The notes: a model not told the origin generated them from the letters alone. 61,160 bases of DNA from Sporosarcina highlanderae (GCF_030433715.1 NZ_JAROCC010000015.1:1-61160), one strand, 5' to 3'; positions 36,661 through 49,101 are shown, counted from the stretch's first letter. Program-made: numbers and translations.

Positions 36661-38031
36661 TTAATTAAGATTTAATTTTGTTGCGTATCCTTCTTTATTC
36701 TCCTGGCGCGCGCGTCCAATTGCAAGTGAACTTTCTGGGACATCTTTCGTGATGGTGGATCCAGCGGCTACATAAGCGCCTTTTCCAATTTTAACCGGTG
36801 CAATTAAGTTGGAGTTGCAACCGACAAAAGCACCATCTTCGATTGTTGTGGTGTTTTTATTCTTACCGTCATAATTCACCGTGATTGTTCCGCAACCGAT
36901 ATTAACATGTGTACCGACTTCAGCATCTCCGATATAGCTGAGGTGGGACACCTTACTTCCTTCTCCAAGACTTGACTTTTTAACTTCGACAAAATTGCCG
37001 ATTTTTACATTGTCGCTGAGATTGGAATCCGGACGGATATGTGCGAACGGGCCTACTGCCGTACTGGAACCAACGATGCTGTCCCGTATGACTGACGAAT
37101 GCACGGTTGTTTGATTGCCGATTGTACTATTGACAATATGGCTATTCGGTCCGATAATGCATTTTTCACCGATGACTGTCTGTCCTTCGATGATTGTGTT
37201 AGGTTGAAGAACTGTGTCCCTACCGATAGTTGTATTTGCACTAATATAAGTGCTGTTAGGGTCGATAATTGTAACGCCTTCACGCATGTGACGTTCGGCA
37301 ATCCGTTGACGCATCACCTTTTCAGCCTCTGATAGAACGACTCTGTCATTGACACCGATCGTTTCGCTGAAATCATCAGTTACATATGCAGAAATACGCG
37401 CATTCTCCGCCCTTAAAATACCAATGACATCCGGTAGATAGTATTCTCCCTGTGCATTCTCATTCTTTACTTTTTTCAATGCGTTAAACAATGAACGATT
37501 ATCAAAACAGTAAGTGCCTGTATTGATTTCAGTTACGGATCGTTCTTCGTCCGTCGCATCCTTATGCTCGACATTGCGAAGAACGTTTCCATCCGCATCG
37601 CGAATAATGCGTCCATAGCCAGTTGGATCATCGGCATTGGCGGTTAGGATTGTTGCTTTGGCATCTGTTTCGGAGTGATGTGCTATTAAAGCTTGCATCG
37701 TTTCCGATTTGATGAGCGGAGTATCGCCGCAAACGACAATAGTGACTCCATCCAAATCCCCTAATTGTTTTTCCGCCTGCTGAACCGCGTGGGCTGTTCC
37801 AAGCTGTTCCGCCTGAAGGGCATACTCGCTTTTCCCGCCAAGCGTTTCTTCAACCTTTTCTGCGCCGTGGCCTACAATCGTAACAATCTTGTCGGCCCCA
37901 ATCCCGATGATATGGTCGACAACGTGTTCGACCATCGGTTTTCCGCAAACTGGATGCAATACTTTATATAAATCCGATTTCATCCGCGTTCCTTGTCCTG
38001 CAGCAAGGACGATGGCATATGTATTCGTCAT
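36661..38031 (-). CDS. glmU: Bifunctional N-acetylglucosamine-1-phosphate uridyltransferase / GlcN-1-P acetyltransferase
   Basis: A 456-residue two-domain enzyme (gcaD) for the last two steps to UDP-GlcNAc, the cell wall precursor. The N-terminal uridyltransferase has [20 protein letters not shown]; the C-terminal half (about 250-456) is a left-handed beta helix of hexapeptide repeats (for example [20 protein letters not shown]). The ATG at 38031 has GGGGG 8 nt upstream. It has a sigma-A promoter and is co-transcribed with prs. Confidence 0.97.
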   Translation of the reverse strand: MTNTYAIVLAAGQGTRMKSDLYKVLHPVCGKPMVEHVVDHIIGIGADKIVTIVGHGAEKVEETLGGKSEYALQAEQLGTAHAVQQAEKQLGDLDGVTIVVCGDTPLIKSETMQALIAHHSETDAKATILTANADDPTGYGRIIRDADGNVLRNVEHKDATDEERSVTEINTGTYCFDNRSLFNALKKVKNENAQGEYYLPDVIGILRAENARISAYVTDDFSETIGVNDRVVLSEAEKVMRQRIAERHMREGVTIIDPNSTYISANTTIGRDTVLQPNTIIEGQTVIGEKCIIGPNSHIVNSTIGNQTTVHSSVIRDSIVGSSTAVGPFAHIRPDSNLSDNVKIGNFVEVKKSSLGEGSKVSHLSYIGDAEVGTHVNIGCGTITVNYDGKNKNTTTIEDGAFVGCNSNLIAPVKIGKGAYVAAGSTITKDVPESSLAIGRARQENKEGYATKLNLN

Positions 38032-38063
38032 GTGGTTGGCCCCCATCCATAATTTCATTATTG

Positions 38064-38092
38064 ACTATAGCTGAAAACACTATTTATTTCAA
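38064..38092 (-). promoter_or_regulatory. glmU promoter (sigma-A)
   Basis: On the minus strand there is TTGAAA (38087-38092), a 17-nt spacer and TATAGT (38064-38069), about 33 bp before the glmU ATG. Confidence 0.75.
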
Positions 38093-38176
38093 CCAAATCC
38101 CCTTGACAAGCCGGGTTTATTCTTTTAATATTATTGTTTTCTTTTTTCAGGGCAGTAAATGACACTTCTGCTCCCT

Positions 38177-38219
38177 CAAAAAAAAATGCAGAACAAGATT
38201 TGGTTAAATCCAGTTCTGC
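38177..38219 (-). terminator. Terminator after spoVG
   Basis: GCAGAACTGGATTT / AAATCTTGTTCTGC hairpin followed by a nine-T run on the minus strand, about 28 nt after the spoVG stop. Confidence 0.9.
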
Positions 38220-38246
38220 CGCTTTTACACTTATGAGGTTAAAAAC

Positions 38247-38531
38247 TTACGCGCCGGCTTCTTCCAATATACCCTTTTCTTCAACCATATGATAGGCGGA
38301 CAGCACCGCGTCTTGGACTTTCATTCTTGCACTTGTGTTGATGGGATGTGCAATGTCACGGAAATCTCCTTCAGGGGTCCTCTTGCTTGGCATCGCAACA
38401 AATAACCCCTCGTTTCCTTCAATGACGCGGATATCATGTACGACAAATTCTCCATCCAAGGTAATCGACGCGATAGCCCTCATTCTGCCATCAGTTTCTA
38501 CCTTTCTTAGTCTCACATCTGTTACTTCCAT
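38247..38531 (-). CDS. spoVG: SpoVG regulator
   Basis: A 94-residue nucleic-acid-binding protein, first known for septation control in sporulation and widely conserved in Firmicutes. The N terminus [11 protein letters not shown] and the block [20 protein letters not shown] match the family. AAAGGGGAG lies upstream of the ATG at 38531. A textbook sigma-H promoter is present about 85 bp upstream, as for B. subtilis spoVG, which AbrB (encoded at 47.9 kb) represses. Confidence 0.96.
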   Translation of the reverse strand: MEVTDVRLRKVETDGRMRAIASITLDGEFVVHDIRVIEGNEGLFVAMPSKRTPEGDFRDIAHPINTSARMKVQDAVLSAYHMVEEKGILEEAGA

Positions 38532-38614
38532 TCTTCCCCACTCCCCTTTAAATAACATCTAACTTCAGGTACCTCTAACGGGCACCCTACGCCTTTGTTT
38601 TCTGCATATCATCT

Positions 38615-38643
38615 ATATTCTGCAAAAGTCATCATTTTCCTTT
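38615..38643 (-). promoter_or_regulatory. spoVG promoter (sigma-H)
   Basis: On the minus strand AAAGGAAAA (38635-38643), an 11-nt spacer and GCAGAATAT (38615-38623) fit the sigma-H consensus RNAGGAWWW-N11/12-RNNGAATWW. A/T-rich DNA upstream (38645-38735) could be the AbrB-binding stretch known from B. subtilis. Confidence 0.82.
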
Positions 38644-38723
38644 TTATTTTTGAAAGTTTTTTTAATAAACTTAAAATACACTTATCATGCAATGAAAAGT
38701 TACTTTATTTGCTTATATTTATC

Positions 38724-38753
38724 AAAAAAACCCGCTCAACATGTGAGCGGGTT
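38724..38753 (-). terminator. Terminator after ridA
   Basis: AACCCGCTCA / TGAGCGGGTT hairpin with a TTTTTTT run on the minus strand, about 10 nt after the ridA stop. Confidence 0.9.
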
Positions 38754-38763
38754 CCATTTTTAA

Positions 38764-39141
38764 TTATTCGCCTGCAAGTGCGATAACTTCGATTTCGACT
38801 GATGCATCTTTCGGAAGTCTTGCTACCTCTACCGTTGAACGGGCAGGTGTGTGTGAACCGAAATGTTGGGCATAGATATCATTTAAAGCCGCAAACTGAT
38901 TCATATCCTTTATGAACACTGTTGCTTTAACAACCTTATCAAGTGAAGAGTTAGCCGCTTCCAATACAGCTTTCAAGTTCGCAAAAACTTGATTTGTCTG
39001 CTCTTCAATTGTTCCTTCTACAAGCAATCCGTCCGGTGTCATCGGTAATTGCCCAGATGTATACACAAATCCGTTCACTTTCACTGCTTGTGCATAAGGC
39101 CCAATAGCTTTCGGTGCATTTTCTGTAGCTACATAGTTCAT
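38764..39141 (-). CDS. ridA: Enamine/imine deaminase RidA (YabJ)
   Basis: A 125-residue trimeric RidA/YjgF/YER057c protein that hydrolyses reactive 2-aminoacrylate-type enamines. The arginine of the active site is in [17 protein letters not shown] near residue 104, and [20 protein letters not shown] is the family N terminus. Its ATG overlaps the purR stop by 4 nt, so it is translated with purR as in B. subtilis purR-yabJ. Confidence 0.95.
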   Translation of the reverse strand: MNYVATENAPKAIGPYAQAVKVNGFVYTSGQLPMTPDGLLVEGTIEEQTNQVFANLKAVLEAANSSLDKVVKATVFIKDMNQFAALNDIYAQHFGSHTPARSTVEVARLPKDASVEIEVIALAGE

Positions 39142-39971
39142 CCTTCATTTCCACCCTTCTTAAAATAATTGCCTTCTTCAAGTTCAATTGTACGATCCTT
39201 CTCATTCATGGCACGAAGCTTGACCAATGATAGATAATCATCGACAAGCACTTCCTCGGTATGTTCGGCCTCGACAAGCACAGCAATCCCGGCAAGCTCA
39301 CAATCGAACTCTTCTAACAAATTCTTCATGCCGGCCATCGTGCCTCCCGCCTTCATGAAATCATCGGTGATCAATACTCTTTGGCCGCTCTTCATGCTTC
39401 TCTTTGATAATAACATTGTCTGAATTCTTCGTGTAGAACCGGATACATAATTAATGCTGACGGTTGATCCTTCTGTCACTTTGCTATCCCTTCGGACAAT
39501 GACAACTGGTACATTCAAATGGCGTGCAATTGCATGCGCAATGGAAATACCCTTCGTAGCAACTGTCATAATCACATCAATTTCCATATCCCCAAATGCC
39601 GAAGCAAATACTTTTCCAATCCGGTCCATTATTTTCGGATTGCCTAAGAAATCCGTCATATATAAATAACCACCGGGCAAAAGGCGATCCGATCGTCCAA
39701 GACTTTCCTTTATCACTGCCATCACTTCCCGGACTTCCGATTCAGTGACCCGCGGGATATATTTCACTCCACCTGCAGCGCCTGATACGGTAACCAGTTT
39801 GCCTGTTCCATTCACTTCAAACGTTTCTTTGACAATTGATAAGTCTTCGCTAATGGAAGACTTTGCGGCCAAATAACGCTCAGAAAAGTATGTCAACGGA
39901 ATGAGTGAGTGCGGGTTTTCCAGTAGATGACGTGTCATATCGACAAGTCTTTCGCTCCTTTTCCACTTCAC
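39138..39971 (-). CDS. purR: Purine operon repressor PurR
   Basis: A 277-residue repressor with an N-terminal winged helix (about 1-70, with [19 protein letters not shown]) and a C-terminal phosphoribosyltransferase-like domain that senses PRPP through [13 protein letters not shown]. The GTG at 39971 is taken as the start because the protein then begins [11 protein letters not shown] like B. subtilis PurR, with GGGG 9 nt upstream. An imperfect PurBox pair lies in front of it, suggesting autoregulation. Confidence 0.94.
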   Translation of the reverse strand: MKWKRSERLVDMTRHLLENPHSLIPLTYFSERYLAAKSSISEDLSIVKETFEVNGTGKLVTVSGAAGGVKYIPRVTESEVREVMAVIKESLGRSDRLLPGGYLYMTDFLGNPKIMDRIGKVFASAFGDMEIDVIMTVATKGISIAHAIARHLNVPVVIVRRDSKVTEGSTVSINYVSGSTRRIQTMLLSKRSMKSGQRVLITDDFMKAGGTMAGMKNLLEEFDCELAGIAVLVEAEHTEEVLVDDYLSLVKLRAMNEKDRTIELEEGNYFKKGGNEG

Positions 39972-39985
39972 GAACAACAACCCCT

Positions 39986-40029
39986 ACATCCGAATATTTT
40001 AATGTACAGTATCATAAATGTACGTGTTT
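39986..40029. promoter_or_regulatory. Imperfect PurBox pair before purR
   Basis: ACATCCGAATATT (39986-39998) matches 11 of 13 positions of the PurBox AWWWCCGAACWWT. AATGTACGTGTTT (40017-40029) matches about 10 of 13 of the inverse. They are 18 nt apart; 16-17 is usual. Confidence 0.4.
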
Positions 40030-40894
40030 AATCAAGGATGAAACGTTCCCCCGTCATCCTTACTGCATGAACTTCCTTACAAAAGCCTTTGAGTCCATTA
40101 TATATCCTCGAGACACGAGCTTCTTGTCTAACGAAACCAAAAACTGTCGGGCCGCTTCCACTCATTAATACAGCGTCCGCCCCGAATTGTTCCATCTTCT
40201 TCTTCAGGATGACGACTTGCGGATGGAGCTCCATTGTTACCGGTTCCAATACATTCCCTAATGTGCTGCACATTTTGTTGTAATCCCCGGAATTCAATGC
40301 ATCTAACATGCCTGCTGTATCAGGATGCTTGATGGATGAGAGATTTAGGTTCCGGTAAATATCTGCCGTGGAAACAGAGATTGCGGGTTTCGCAAGGATA
40401 ACCCAGCAGTTCGGCGGAGCTGGTAGATGCTCTATCTTTTCACCACGCCCTTTTGCAAGCGCAGTACCACCATGAACACAGAAGGAAACGTCGGAACCAA
40501 TTTTAGCGCCGATTTCGGCTAATTCATCAACACTAAGTTGCAAGTTCCAAAGTCTGTTTAATCCGCGAAGCGTTGCCGCAGCATCGGAGCTCCCACCCGC
40601 AAGGCCTGCAGCCACAGGTATTTTCTTATTAAGTGTGATTTCGACCCCTTCACGGACGTTAAATTGTCGCCTCAGTAGGTCCGCCGCCTGATAGGCTAAA
40701 TTTTTTCGATCGTTCGGTACAAATCGCTCGGAAACTTTTATCGTGATTAGTCCGTCATGTGCCGGTCGCAGCCACACCTGGTCTGCTAAATCGACTGTCG
40801 TCATGATCATCTCTACTTCATGGAAACCGTCTTCACGTTTATGTAGGACATCAAGCGTCAGGTTGATTTTTGCAGGTGCCTTTTCGTATAACAT
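40028..40894 (-). CDS. ispE: 4-diphosphocytidyl-2-C-methyl-D-erythritol kinase
   Basis: A 288-residue GHMP kinase of the MEP isoprenoid pathway. The ATP motif is [17 protein letters not shown] (about residues 90-106), the N terminus [13 protein letters not shown] is typical, and the C-terminal [11 protein letters not shown] closes the active site. The start at 40894 has AAAGGAGG upstream. It lies between sspF and purR, as in Bacillus. An extended -10 (TGGTAAAAT) about 40 bp upstream is a weak promoter candidate. Confidence 0.96.
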   Translation of the reverse strand: MLYEKAPAKINLTLDVLHKREDGFHEVEMIMTTVDLADQVWLRPAHDGLITIKVSERFVPNDRKNLAYQAADLLRRQFNVREGVEITLNKKIPVAAGLAGGSSDAAATLRGLNRLWNLQLSVDELAEIGAKIGSDVSFCVHGGTALAKGRGEKIEHLPAPPNCWVILAKPAISVSTADIYRNLNLSSIKHPDTAGMLDALNSGDYNKMCSTLGNVLEPVTMELHPQVVILKKKMEQFGADAVLMSGSGPTVFGFVRQEARVSRIYNGLKGFCKEVHAVRMTGERFILD

Positions 40895-41002
40895 CAGGCT
40901 CCCTCCTTTCGTGCTTGTCATTGTTCCCTATTTTACCATAGGGAGTAGGGAATGCACTCTGTAATTTCACATCACTAGTTGTTTTATTTATGAAAAGTAC
41001 GG

Positions 41003-41048
41003 GAAAAAGAGCTGTACGGTGTCTATAACGACATCCATACAGCTCTTC
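41003..41048 (-). terminator. Terminator after sspF
   Basis: AAGAGCTGTA / TACAGCTCTT hairpin with an inner TGTC/GACA pair and a TTTTTCCC tail on the minus strand, about 31 nt after the sspF stop. Confidence 0.85.
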
Positions 41049-41078
41049 CATTGTCAGTCCTTAGAGATGAAAGGTAAT

Positions 41079-41264
41079 CTAGCTATTGTTTCTTTTTTCC
41101 GCCATTCCACGTTCAGCCATTTGAATGGCGTGTTTAACCATATTACCGGCGTCTCGTGATTTGATTCCTCCCCAACCTTCCCGCTGAACAACATCGTAAA
41201 AGCCTAGCTCTTTCGCAATCTCTTCTTTCAAGTGCTCGGACATTATACTTCGTCTTCTAGCCAT
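41079..41264 (-). CDS. sspF: Small acid-soluble spore protein, alpha/beta type (SspF)
   Basis: A 61-residue spore DNA-binding protein. The body [20 protein letters not shown] and the segment [15 protein letters not shown] fit SspF and the alpha/beta SASP family, including the E-L-G region near the germination protease site. The start at 41264 has AAGGAGG upstream. A sigma-G-like CATACTA precedes it. Its presence supports a spore former. Confidence 0.94.
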   Translation of the reverse strand: MARRRSIMSEHLKEEIAKELGFYDVVQREGWGGIKSRDAGNMVKHAIQMAERGMAEKRNNS

Positions 41265-41294
41265 CGGGTTTTCCTCCTTTTCGACTGACATACT

Positions 41295-41301
41295 TAGTAT
41301 G
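41295..41301 (-). promoter_or_regulatory. sspF sigma-G-type -10
   Basis: CATACTA on the minus strand, 31 bp before the sspF ATG. The region 17-18 nt upstream belongs to the veg terminator and does not match a sigma-G -35 well. Confidence 0.5.
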
Positions 41302-41313
41302 GGCTATAACCAT

Positions 41314-41356
41314 AAAAAAACACCCATGCTCTCCAGGGGAGGAGTGCATAGGTGTT
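41314..41356 (-). terminator. Terminator after veg
   Basis: AACACC-ATGC-CTCC arms (41319-41334) pair with GGAG-GCAT-GGTGTT (41338-41356), followed by a TTTTTTTATG tail on the minus strand, after the veg stop. Confidence 0.85.
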
Positions 41357-41391
41357 TTAAATCTAAAAACAGTGAATAATTGCCATGAAAA

Positions 41392-41658
41392 TTATTTGAT
41401 ACTAAACGCAGTCGCGTCTCCATCATCCAGAACCGTTATTTCGACAGCTTCTGTCAAAATATCCGCGTAGCTGTAAGATACCCTCTCAAAAGCATTTTCG
41501 TCCTGGTCCAGTTCAACAACAAAAACTGCACGATACGTCTCACGTAGGACTCCGGCACGTTCGATCGTTTTCTTACGGCCGCCGTTTGCTCTCAAATGCA
41601 AACGTTTCCCCAAGTGAGCATCCAATGACTTCTTAATGTCCGCTAATGTTTTTGGCAC
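41392..41658 (-). CDS. veg: Veg protein
   Basis: An 88-residue protein of the Veg family, abundant in vegetative cells and linked to biofilm gene control in B. subtilis. The core [20 protein letters not shown] is highly conserved. GTG is the start, with GAGGTG about 8 nt upstream. It has a very strong promoter and its own terminator. In B. subtilis yabG lies between rsmA and veg; it is missing here. Confidence 0.95.
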   Translation of the reverse strand: MPKTLADIKKSLDAHLGKRLHLRANGGRKKTIERAGVLRETYRAVFVVELDQDENAFERVSYSYADILTEAVEITVLDDGDATAFSIK

Positions 41659-41682
41659 GTCGCTTACACCTCACTGGATATA

Positions 41683-41711
41683 AGTATAACACTTTTAAAA
41701 AGTTCTGTCAA
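41683..41711 (-). promoter_or_regulatory. veg promoter (strong sigma-A)
   Basis: On the minus strand there is TTGACA (41706-41711), a 17-nt spacer and TATACT (41683-41688), the counterpart of the classic B. subtilis veg promoter. Confidence 0.9.
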
Positions 41712-41804
41712 TTAAAATGAGAATTTTAACAGTAAGGCATTATCTTTGTCAATTCTTTTTTCGCTATTTTCCTCATTATCACTGATTTTAATGACCTGAA
41801 TTTG

Positions 41805-43242
<1,438 letters not shown>

Positions 43243-43331
43243 TGTTACCCTCTTTTCGTTAAGTACGATGAGTTAATTTTACGGCTTAGCGCCACATATG
43301 TACAGGGACTACCTTTTGTTTGGATTACTAT

Positions 43332-43364
43332 AAAAAAAACCGCAGGACTGGTTGAGCCCCACGG
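43332..43364 (-). terminator. Terminator after yabE
   Basis: CCGTGGGGCT / AGTCCTGCGG hairpin (with G-T pairs) plus a T run on the minus strand, about 25 nt after the yabE stop. Confidence 0.82.
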
Positions 43365-43388
43365 ATAAAAGCGGAAATAAAAATAAAA

Positions 43389-44615
43389 TTAGTCTATGAC
43401 TTTCACTTTCACTTGACGACGTCCGAAATTATAAGCCGCTGCCTTTGTAGGTACGTGAAGGTCAATCTTCTTACCTTTAATCGCGCCGCCCGTGTCTCCA
43501 GCAATCGCATAACCGTATCCTTCCACCCATACTTTTGAACCGAGTGGAATGACTTTTGGATCGACAGCGATGACTTTCAAATTCGGATTCGAACGCAAAT
43601 CGATGCCAGTAGCCGTTTTACCTGTACAGCCATTACACTGCGCAGTATATGCCGTTGCAGTGACGTAGAACTCCTTGCCACCGGATGGTGCTGATGCGCC
43701 TCGGGATACTACATTGGATTTCTTTGTGGATGCGGTTGCCACCACTACTTTTGAACCGACTGCTACAATTTTCTTTTGTGGTTCTTGAATGACTCTTTCG
43801 CTCAATAACGTACGGGATACTTCCTTGCCATTCTCTTTAACAATTTCAAACTTACGCTCGACTGACCCCTTCTTGCCGTTTTGGACTATTTTTTCGCGTC
43901 CTTTTAGCAATTTGGCGTCACTTTTCGTTACGACCGCAAAGTTCGTTGGTTCTTCCACTACATCGGTGACCTTTTCTACCCGCACGACTTCGACAATGGA
44001 ATCAGGCTTTAGGATATCGCCCATTTCCCCATTTATTCTGTCATGTTCATTCAGTTGAATGTTCTCTCTCTTTAAAAAGTCAGCGACCGTAGTCGAAGTT
44101 GACCATAATGGTATCTCTTTCCCGCCATCGATTAGCGTCAATTGAAACGCTTTTTGAATCTTGATGGTTTGATCTTCCTCAAGATTTGAGTTTTGATTTG
44201 GTGTGACTTTGTCGTGTTCTTGAAGTTTGACGTTAGCTTCAGCTAAGATTTTGCCTACATTCTGATCTGTCGTCCAAACCTTTTTTGTATCCTCGTCCAT
44301 ATGAATCAAAACCTGTTTCGCCTGTTCCCACCTAATCGATAAACCTTCCTCGATCGGTGTACTCACTGAGGGTATTACTAAATCGTGTTCGGCAACTTCG
44401 ATATCCTGACTTGCAAGAAGTTGCCCAACTGTATGTGCAGATGTTTTAAGTTCCATTTTCTCACCGTTCACATCAAGTGTGACCGATTTCTTCGTTCCCG
44501 TGTAGAGAACAAGTGAAATTACCGCCACAAATAGGACAAATGCAACTGCAGTGATCGCTATTTGTTGACTCCTCAATGATGGAAAGAACAGATTTTTCAT
44601 GGTACTTTTTGGCAT
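43389..44615 (-). CDS. yabE: Cell-wall protein YabE (DUF348, G5 and 3D domains)
   Basis: A 408-residue exported protein with an N-terminal membrane anchor (about 18-39), three DUF348 (ubiquitin-like) repeats over about 45-215, a G5 domain (about 225-300) and a C-terminal 3D domain (about 315-405) with catalytic aspartates in VIAVDPKVIPLGSKVWV and AGDTGGAIKGKKIDLH. Family members are Rpf-like or lytic transglycosylase-like cell wall enzymes. AAGGAGG precedes the ATG. It has a consensus promoter and a terminator, so it is monocistronic. Confidence 0.93.
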   Translation of the reverse strand: MPKSTMKNLFFPSLRSQQIAITAVAFVLFVAVISLVLYTGTKKSVTLDVNGEKMELKTSAHTVGQLLASQDIEVAEHDLVIPSVSTPIEEGLSIRWEQAKQVLIHMDEDTKKVWTTDQNVGKILAEANVKLQEHDKVTPNQNSNLEEDQTIKIQKAFQLTLIDGGKEIPLWSTSTTVADFLKRENIQLNEHDRINGEMGDILKPDSIVEVVRVEKVTDVVEEPTNFAVVTKSDAKLLKGREKIVQNGKKGSVERKFEIVKENGKEVSRTLLSERVIQEPQKKIVAVGSKVVVATASTKKSNVVSRGASAPSGGKEFYVTATAYTAQCNGCTGKTATGIDLRSNPNLKVIAVDPKVIPLGSKVWVEGYGYAIAGDTGGAIKGKKIDLHVPTKAAAYNFGRRQVKVKVID

Positions 44616-44634
44616 GAAAAAACTCCTCCTTTAT

Positions 44635-44669
44635 CACTCGGCTGATTATAAAGGTTACTTGTCCGAGTG
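44635..44669. promoter_or_regulatory. Inverted repeat flanking the yabE -10
   Basis: CACTCGG (44635-44641) and CCGAGTG (44663-44669) form a 7-bp inverted repeat with a 21-bp centre that holds the -10. Transcription would start inside it, so it looks like a two-site operator rather than an RNA hairpin. Confidence 0.4.
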
Positions 44670-44673
44670 TCAA
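44645..44673 (-). promoter_or_regulatory. yabE promoter (sigma-A)
   Basis: On the minus strand there is a perfect TTGACA (44668-44673), a 17-nt spacer and a perfect TATAAT (44645-44650), 30 bp before the ATG. Confidence 0.9.
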
Positions 44674-44746
44674 CACATTAGAATTTTATTCTCATCCACT
44701 TGTAGGAAGATCAAACTCATGGCAAACGGTTACATCTTCCAATAAT

Positions 44747-45517
44747 TTAGTCTGTTATTTTGAAGGTTTTTAAAGCATTTTCAGTCGTCTTTCTTGCCAC
44801 TTCATCAACTGAAACACCCTTCAGACGAGCGATTTCTTCAGCTACCAAAGTGACCAGTGCAGGCTCATTCCTTTTCCCACGATATGGATGCGGCGCTAGA
44901 TAAGGCGCATCAGTTTCAATTAATAAATGTTCTAAAGAAATTTCTGTTGCAACTTGCTTCGGCATTTTTGCATTTTTGAAAGTGACAGGGCCTCCAAGGG
45001 ATATCATGAAGTTCATATCGATGCATTCCTTTGCCGTTTCCACACTGCCGCCGTAACAATGCATGATGCCACCAGTGATTGAGGCTTCCTCCTCTTTTAA
45101 AATCCGAACAACATCTCCAGTTGCATCCCGATTATGGATGATAATAGGAAGATTGACCTTTTGGGCAAGCCGGATTTGCTTTCTGAACAGTTCCTGCTGA
45201 ATATCTTTCGGTGATTTATCCCAATAATAATCTAATCCTGTCTCTCCTATGCCAACAACCTTTGGATGGGCAGCAAGCGTTTCTATCCATTTCAAATCTT
45301 CCTCTGTACAATCAATTGCATCAACCGGATGCCAACCAACGACTGCGTAGATGAACGGATAGTTTTCTGCCAATTCCATTGCCTTTTCGATGGTCACCCG
45401 GTCAAAGCCGACTACTACCATTCTTTTTACATTTGCGTCCAGCGCCCGCTCAATGACCTCCTTTATGTCTTCTTCATATTGTTCTGCGTTCAAATGGACA
45501 TGCGTATCAATATACAT
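44747..45517 (-). CDS. tatD: TatD-family metal-dependent hydrolase (YabD)
   Basis: A 256-residue TIM-barrel hydrolase with the metal motif DTHVHL at the N terminus, GIGETGLDYYW, IIHNRDATGD, MHCYGG and LLIETDAPYLAP. TatD enzymes act as DNases or on damaged DNA; yabD substrate is unproven. GAGGAGAG precedes the ATG. It lies 123 nt after metG, past the metG terminator. Confidence 0.94.
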   Translation of the reverse strand: MYIDTHVHLNAEQYEEDIKEVIERALDANVKRMVVVGFDRVTIEKAMELAENYPFIYAVVGWHPVDAIDCTEEDLKWIETLAAHPKVVGIGETGLDYYWDKSPKDIQQELFRKQIRLAQKVNLPIIIHNRDATGDVVRILKEEEASITGGIMHCYGGSVETAKECIDMNFMISLGGPVTFKNAKMPKQVATEISLEHLLIETDAPYLAPHPYRGKRNEPALVTLVAEEIARLKGVSVDEVARKTTENALKTFKITD

Positions 45518-45594
45518 ACCGTTTCTCTCCTCGCAAGATTCATTCTATTTCAATGATTTGTTACTTACGTTACAACCAAATTACAAAACGGTTA

Positions 45595-45630
45595 AAAGAT
45601 AAAGACGGCGCCTCTTAAGAAACGCCGTCC
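45595..45630 (-). terminator. Terminator after metG
   Basis: GACGGCG / CGCCGTC hairpin with extra inner pairs, tail TTTATCTTTT on the minus strand, about 10 nt after the metG stop. Confidence 0.78.
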
Positions 45631-45640
45631 CCCTTATTTA

Positions 45641-47620
<1,980 letters not shown>

Positions 47621-47627
47621 TCAATCT

Positions 47628-47657
47628 ATACTAACCATATTATCTAAAATTCAACAA
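47628..47657 (-). promoter_or_regulatory. metG promoter candidate
   Basis: On the minus strand there is TTGTTG (47652-47657), an 18-nt spacer and TAGTAT (47628-47633), about 26 bp before the GTG. Confidence 0.5.
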
Positions 47658-47800
47658 AAGTGCTATGTAGACGGAATGAAGTTATGCAGTTTTATGGAAA
47701 TTGTCCATTCCATTCCACTAAATTATTATTCAAAGTATAAGTTTTTTACCGTTACTTTTAGTAAATCTATTATCCTCGCAATAGTTTAAAGATAGAATTA

Positions 47801-47829
47801 TTGACGTTAATTGGAAGAGTTGGTATGAT
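47801..47829 (+). promoter_or_regulatory. abrB promoter (sigma-A)
   Basis: On the plus strand there is TTGACG (47801-47806), a 17-nt spacer and TATGAT (47824-47829), about 65 bp before the abrB ATG. Confidence 0.8.
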
Positions 47830-47847
47830 GTTGTTAGACAAGACACG

Positions 47848-47864
47848 TGTCGGAATTCGACAAC
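47848..47864 (+). promoter_or_regulatory. Spo0A box downstream of the abrB start point
   Basis: TTCGACAAC (47856-47864) is the reverse complement of GTTGTCGAA and contains the exact 0A core TTGTCGAA. TGTCGGAA (47848-47855) before it is an inverted, imperfect second half. The site falls near +12 to +28, the same kind of place where Spo0A-P represses abrB in B. subtilis. Confidence 0.72.
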
Positions 47865-47893
47865 AAATATGTCTTTTAGGAGGAAATCTTGTC

Positions 47894-48169
47894 ATGAAAT
47901 CTACAGGCATTGTAAGAAAAGTTGACGAGTTAGGTCGCGTCGTAATTCCTATTGAACTCCGTCGTACACTTGGAATCGAGCAAAAAGATTCATTGGAAAT
48001 TTACGTTGACGACGATAAAATCATTTTGAAGAAATATATGCCTAATATGACATGTTCAATCACTGGAGAAGTATCTGATGATAACTTAAGTCTAATTGAC
48101 GGCAAGCTGATTTTAAGCCAAGAGGGAGCAAAACAGCTTTTGAAAGAAATAAAAAACAAATTAAATTAA
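47894..48169 (+). CDS. abrB: Transition-state regulator AbrB
   Basis: A 91-residue DNA-binding regulator with the swapped-hairpin N domain MKSTGIVRKVDELGRVVIPI and a C-terminal multimerisation part. AbrB represses many stationary-phase genes, including spoVG in B. subtilis (38.2 kb here). The ATG at 47894 has AGGAGG about 10 nt upstream. It is one of few plus-strand genes, divergent from metG and convergent with rsmI, as in Bacillus. A Spo0A box lies in its leader. Confidence 0.96.
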   Translation: MKSTGIVRKVDELGRVVIPIELRRTLGIEQKDSLEIYVDDDKIILKKYMPNMTCSITGEVSDDNLSLIDGKLILSQEGAKQLLKEIKNKLN

Positions 48170-48191
48170 TATTATCTAAATAATAGTATTT

Positions 48192-48225
48192 GAATCCAGA
48201 ACCCATATCGGGTCCTGGATTTTTG
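48192..48225 (+). terminator. Terminator after abrB
   Basis: ATCCAGAACCC / GGGTCCTGGAT hairpin with a TTTTTGTT tail on the plus strand, reaching the last base before the converging rsmI stop. Confidence 0.85.
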
Positions 48226-49101
48226 TTATCCATTCACATGGTATTTCTGATAGACGTCCCGCTTCGCTAAGCCGCGTTCCAATGCCACCATCCGAATTGC
48301 TTCTTTTGAGGAAATCTGTTCTTTCTCCATCAATAACTCAACATGTGAAAAGATGCTAATATCCTTCCACCAGCTTTCCTCCTGATCTTCCTCTCCACTC
48401 TCATTTCCTTCAAGAATTATACAGAATTCCCCACGTATCTCACTCGATTCAACCCACAAAGCTGCTTCTTCCAATGTTCCCCGGAGGAATTCTTCGTACC
48501 TCTTCGTCAATTCCCTTGCCAAAACTACTCGGCGAGTTCCTCCAAACGATTCCATAATTGACCGGATTGTTTCTTTTAGACGGTGGGGGGCTTCGTAAAG
48601 AATCAACGTTTCTTCCTTTTGCTTCAGCTTACGTAGTTGCTCGTTTCGCTCCTTTTTCTGTCTTGAAAGAAATCCAAAAAAGGTGAACGGCTGTGTTTGG
48701 AGGCCCGATGCGACCAATGCACTAATAGCCGCATTTGCCCCTGGGATAGGTACGACATCATACCCTGCCTCAATCGCTTTTACCGCGATATCGTATCCTG
48801 GATCGGAAATGCAGGGCATTCCTGCATCACTTACTAAAGCAATTTGTTTACCATCAGCTAACAATTGGAGGATCTTTTCCCCGCCTTTTTCAAGATTATG
48901 CTCATGATAGCTTATGAGCGGTGTCTTAATATCAAAATGATTGCAGAGTTTTATTGTATTCCTTGTATCTTCTGCTGCAATCATATCGGCCTCTAACAGC
49001 ACCCGGATTGCCCTGAATGTCATATCTTCTAAGTTACCGATTGGAGTGCCAACTAAAAACAGCTTTGCACTGCCCTTTTCAGCACTTTTTTGTGATTTCA
49101 T
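48226..49101 (-). CDS. rsmI: 16S rRNA 2'-O-ribose C1402 methyltransferase RsmI
   Basis: A 291-residue tetrapyrrole-methylase-fold enzyme (yabC) that modifies C1402 of 16S rRNA. Motifs are [46 protein letters not shown] and [14 protein letters not shown]. The 5' end overlaps yazA by 23 nt, which suggests coupled translation. It converges with abrB. Confidence 0.96.
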   Translation of the reverse strand: MKSQKSAEKGSAKLFLVGTPIGNLEDMTFRAIRVLLEADMIAAEDTRNTIKLCNHFDIKTPLISYHEHNLEKGGEKILQLLADGKQIALVSDAGMPCISDPGYDIAVKAIEAGYDVVPIPGANAAISALVASGLQTQPFTFFGFLSRQKKERNEQLRKLKQKEETLILYEAPHRLKETIRSIMESFGGTRRVVLARELTKRYEEFLRGTLEEAALWVESSEIRGEFCIILEGNESGEEDQEESWWKDISIFSHVELLMEKEQISSKEAIRMVALERGLAKRDVYQKYHVNG

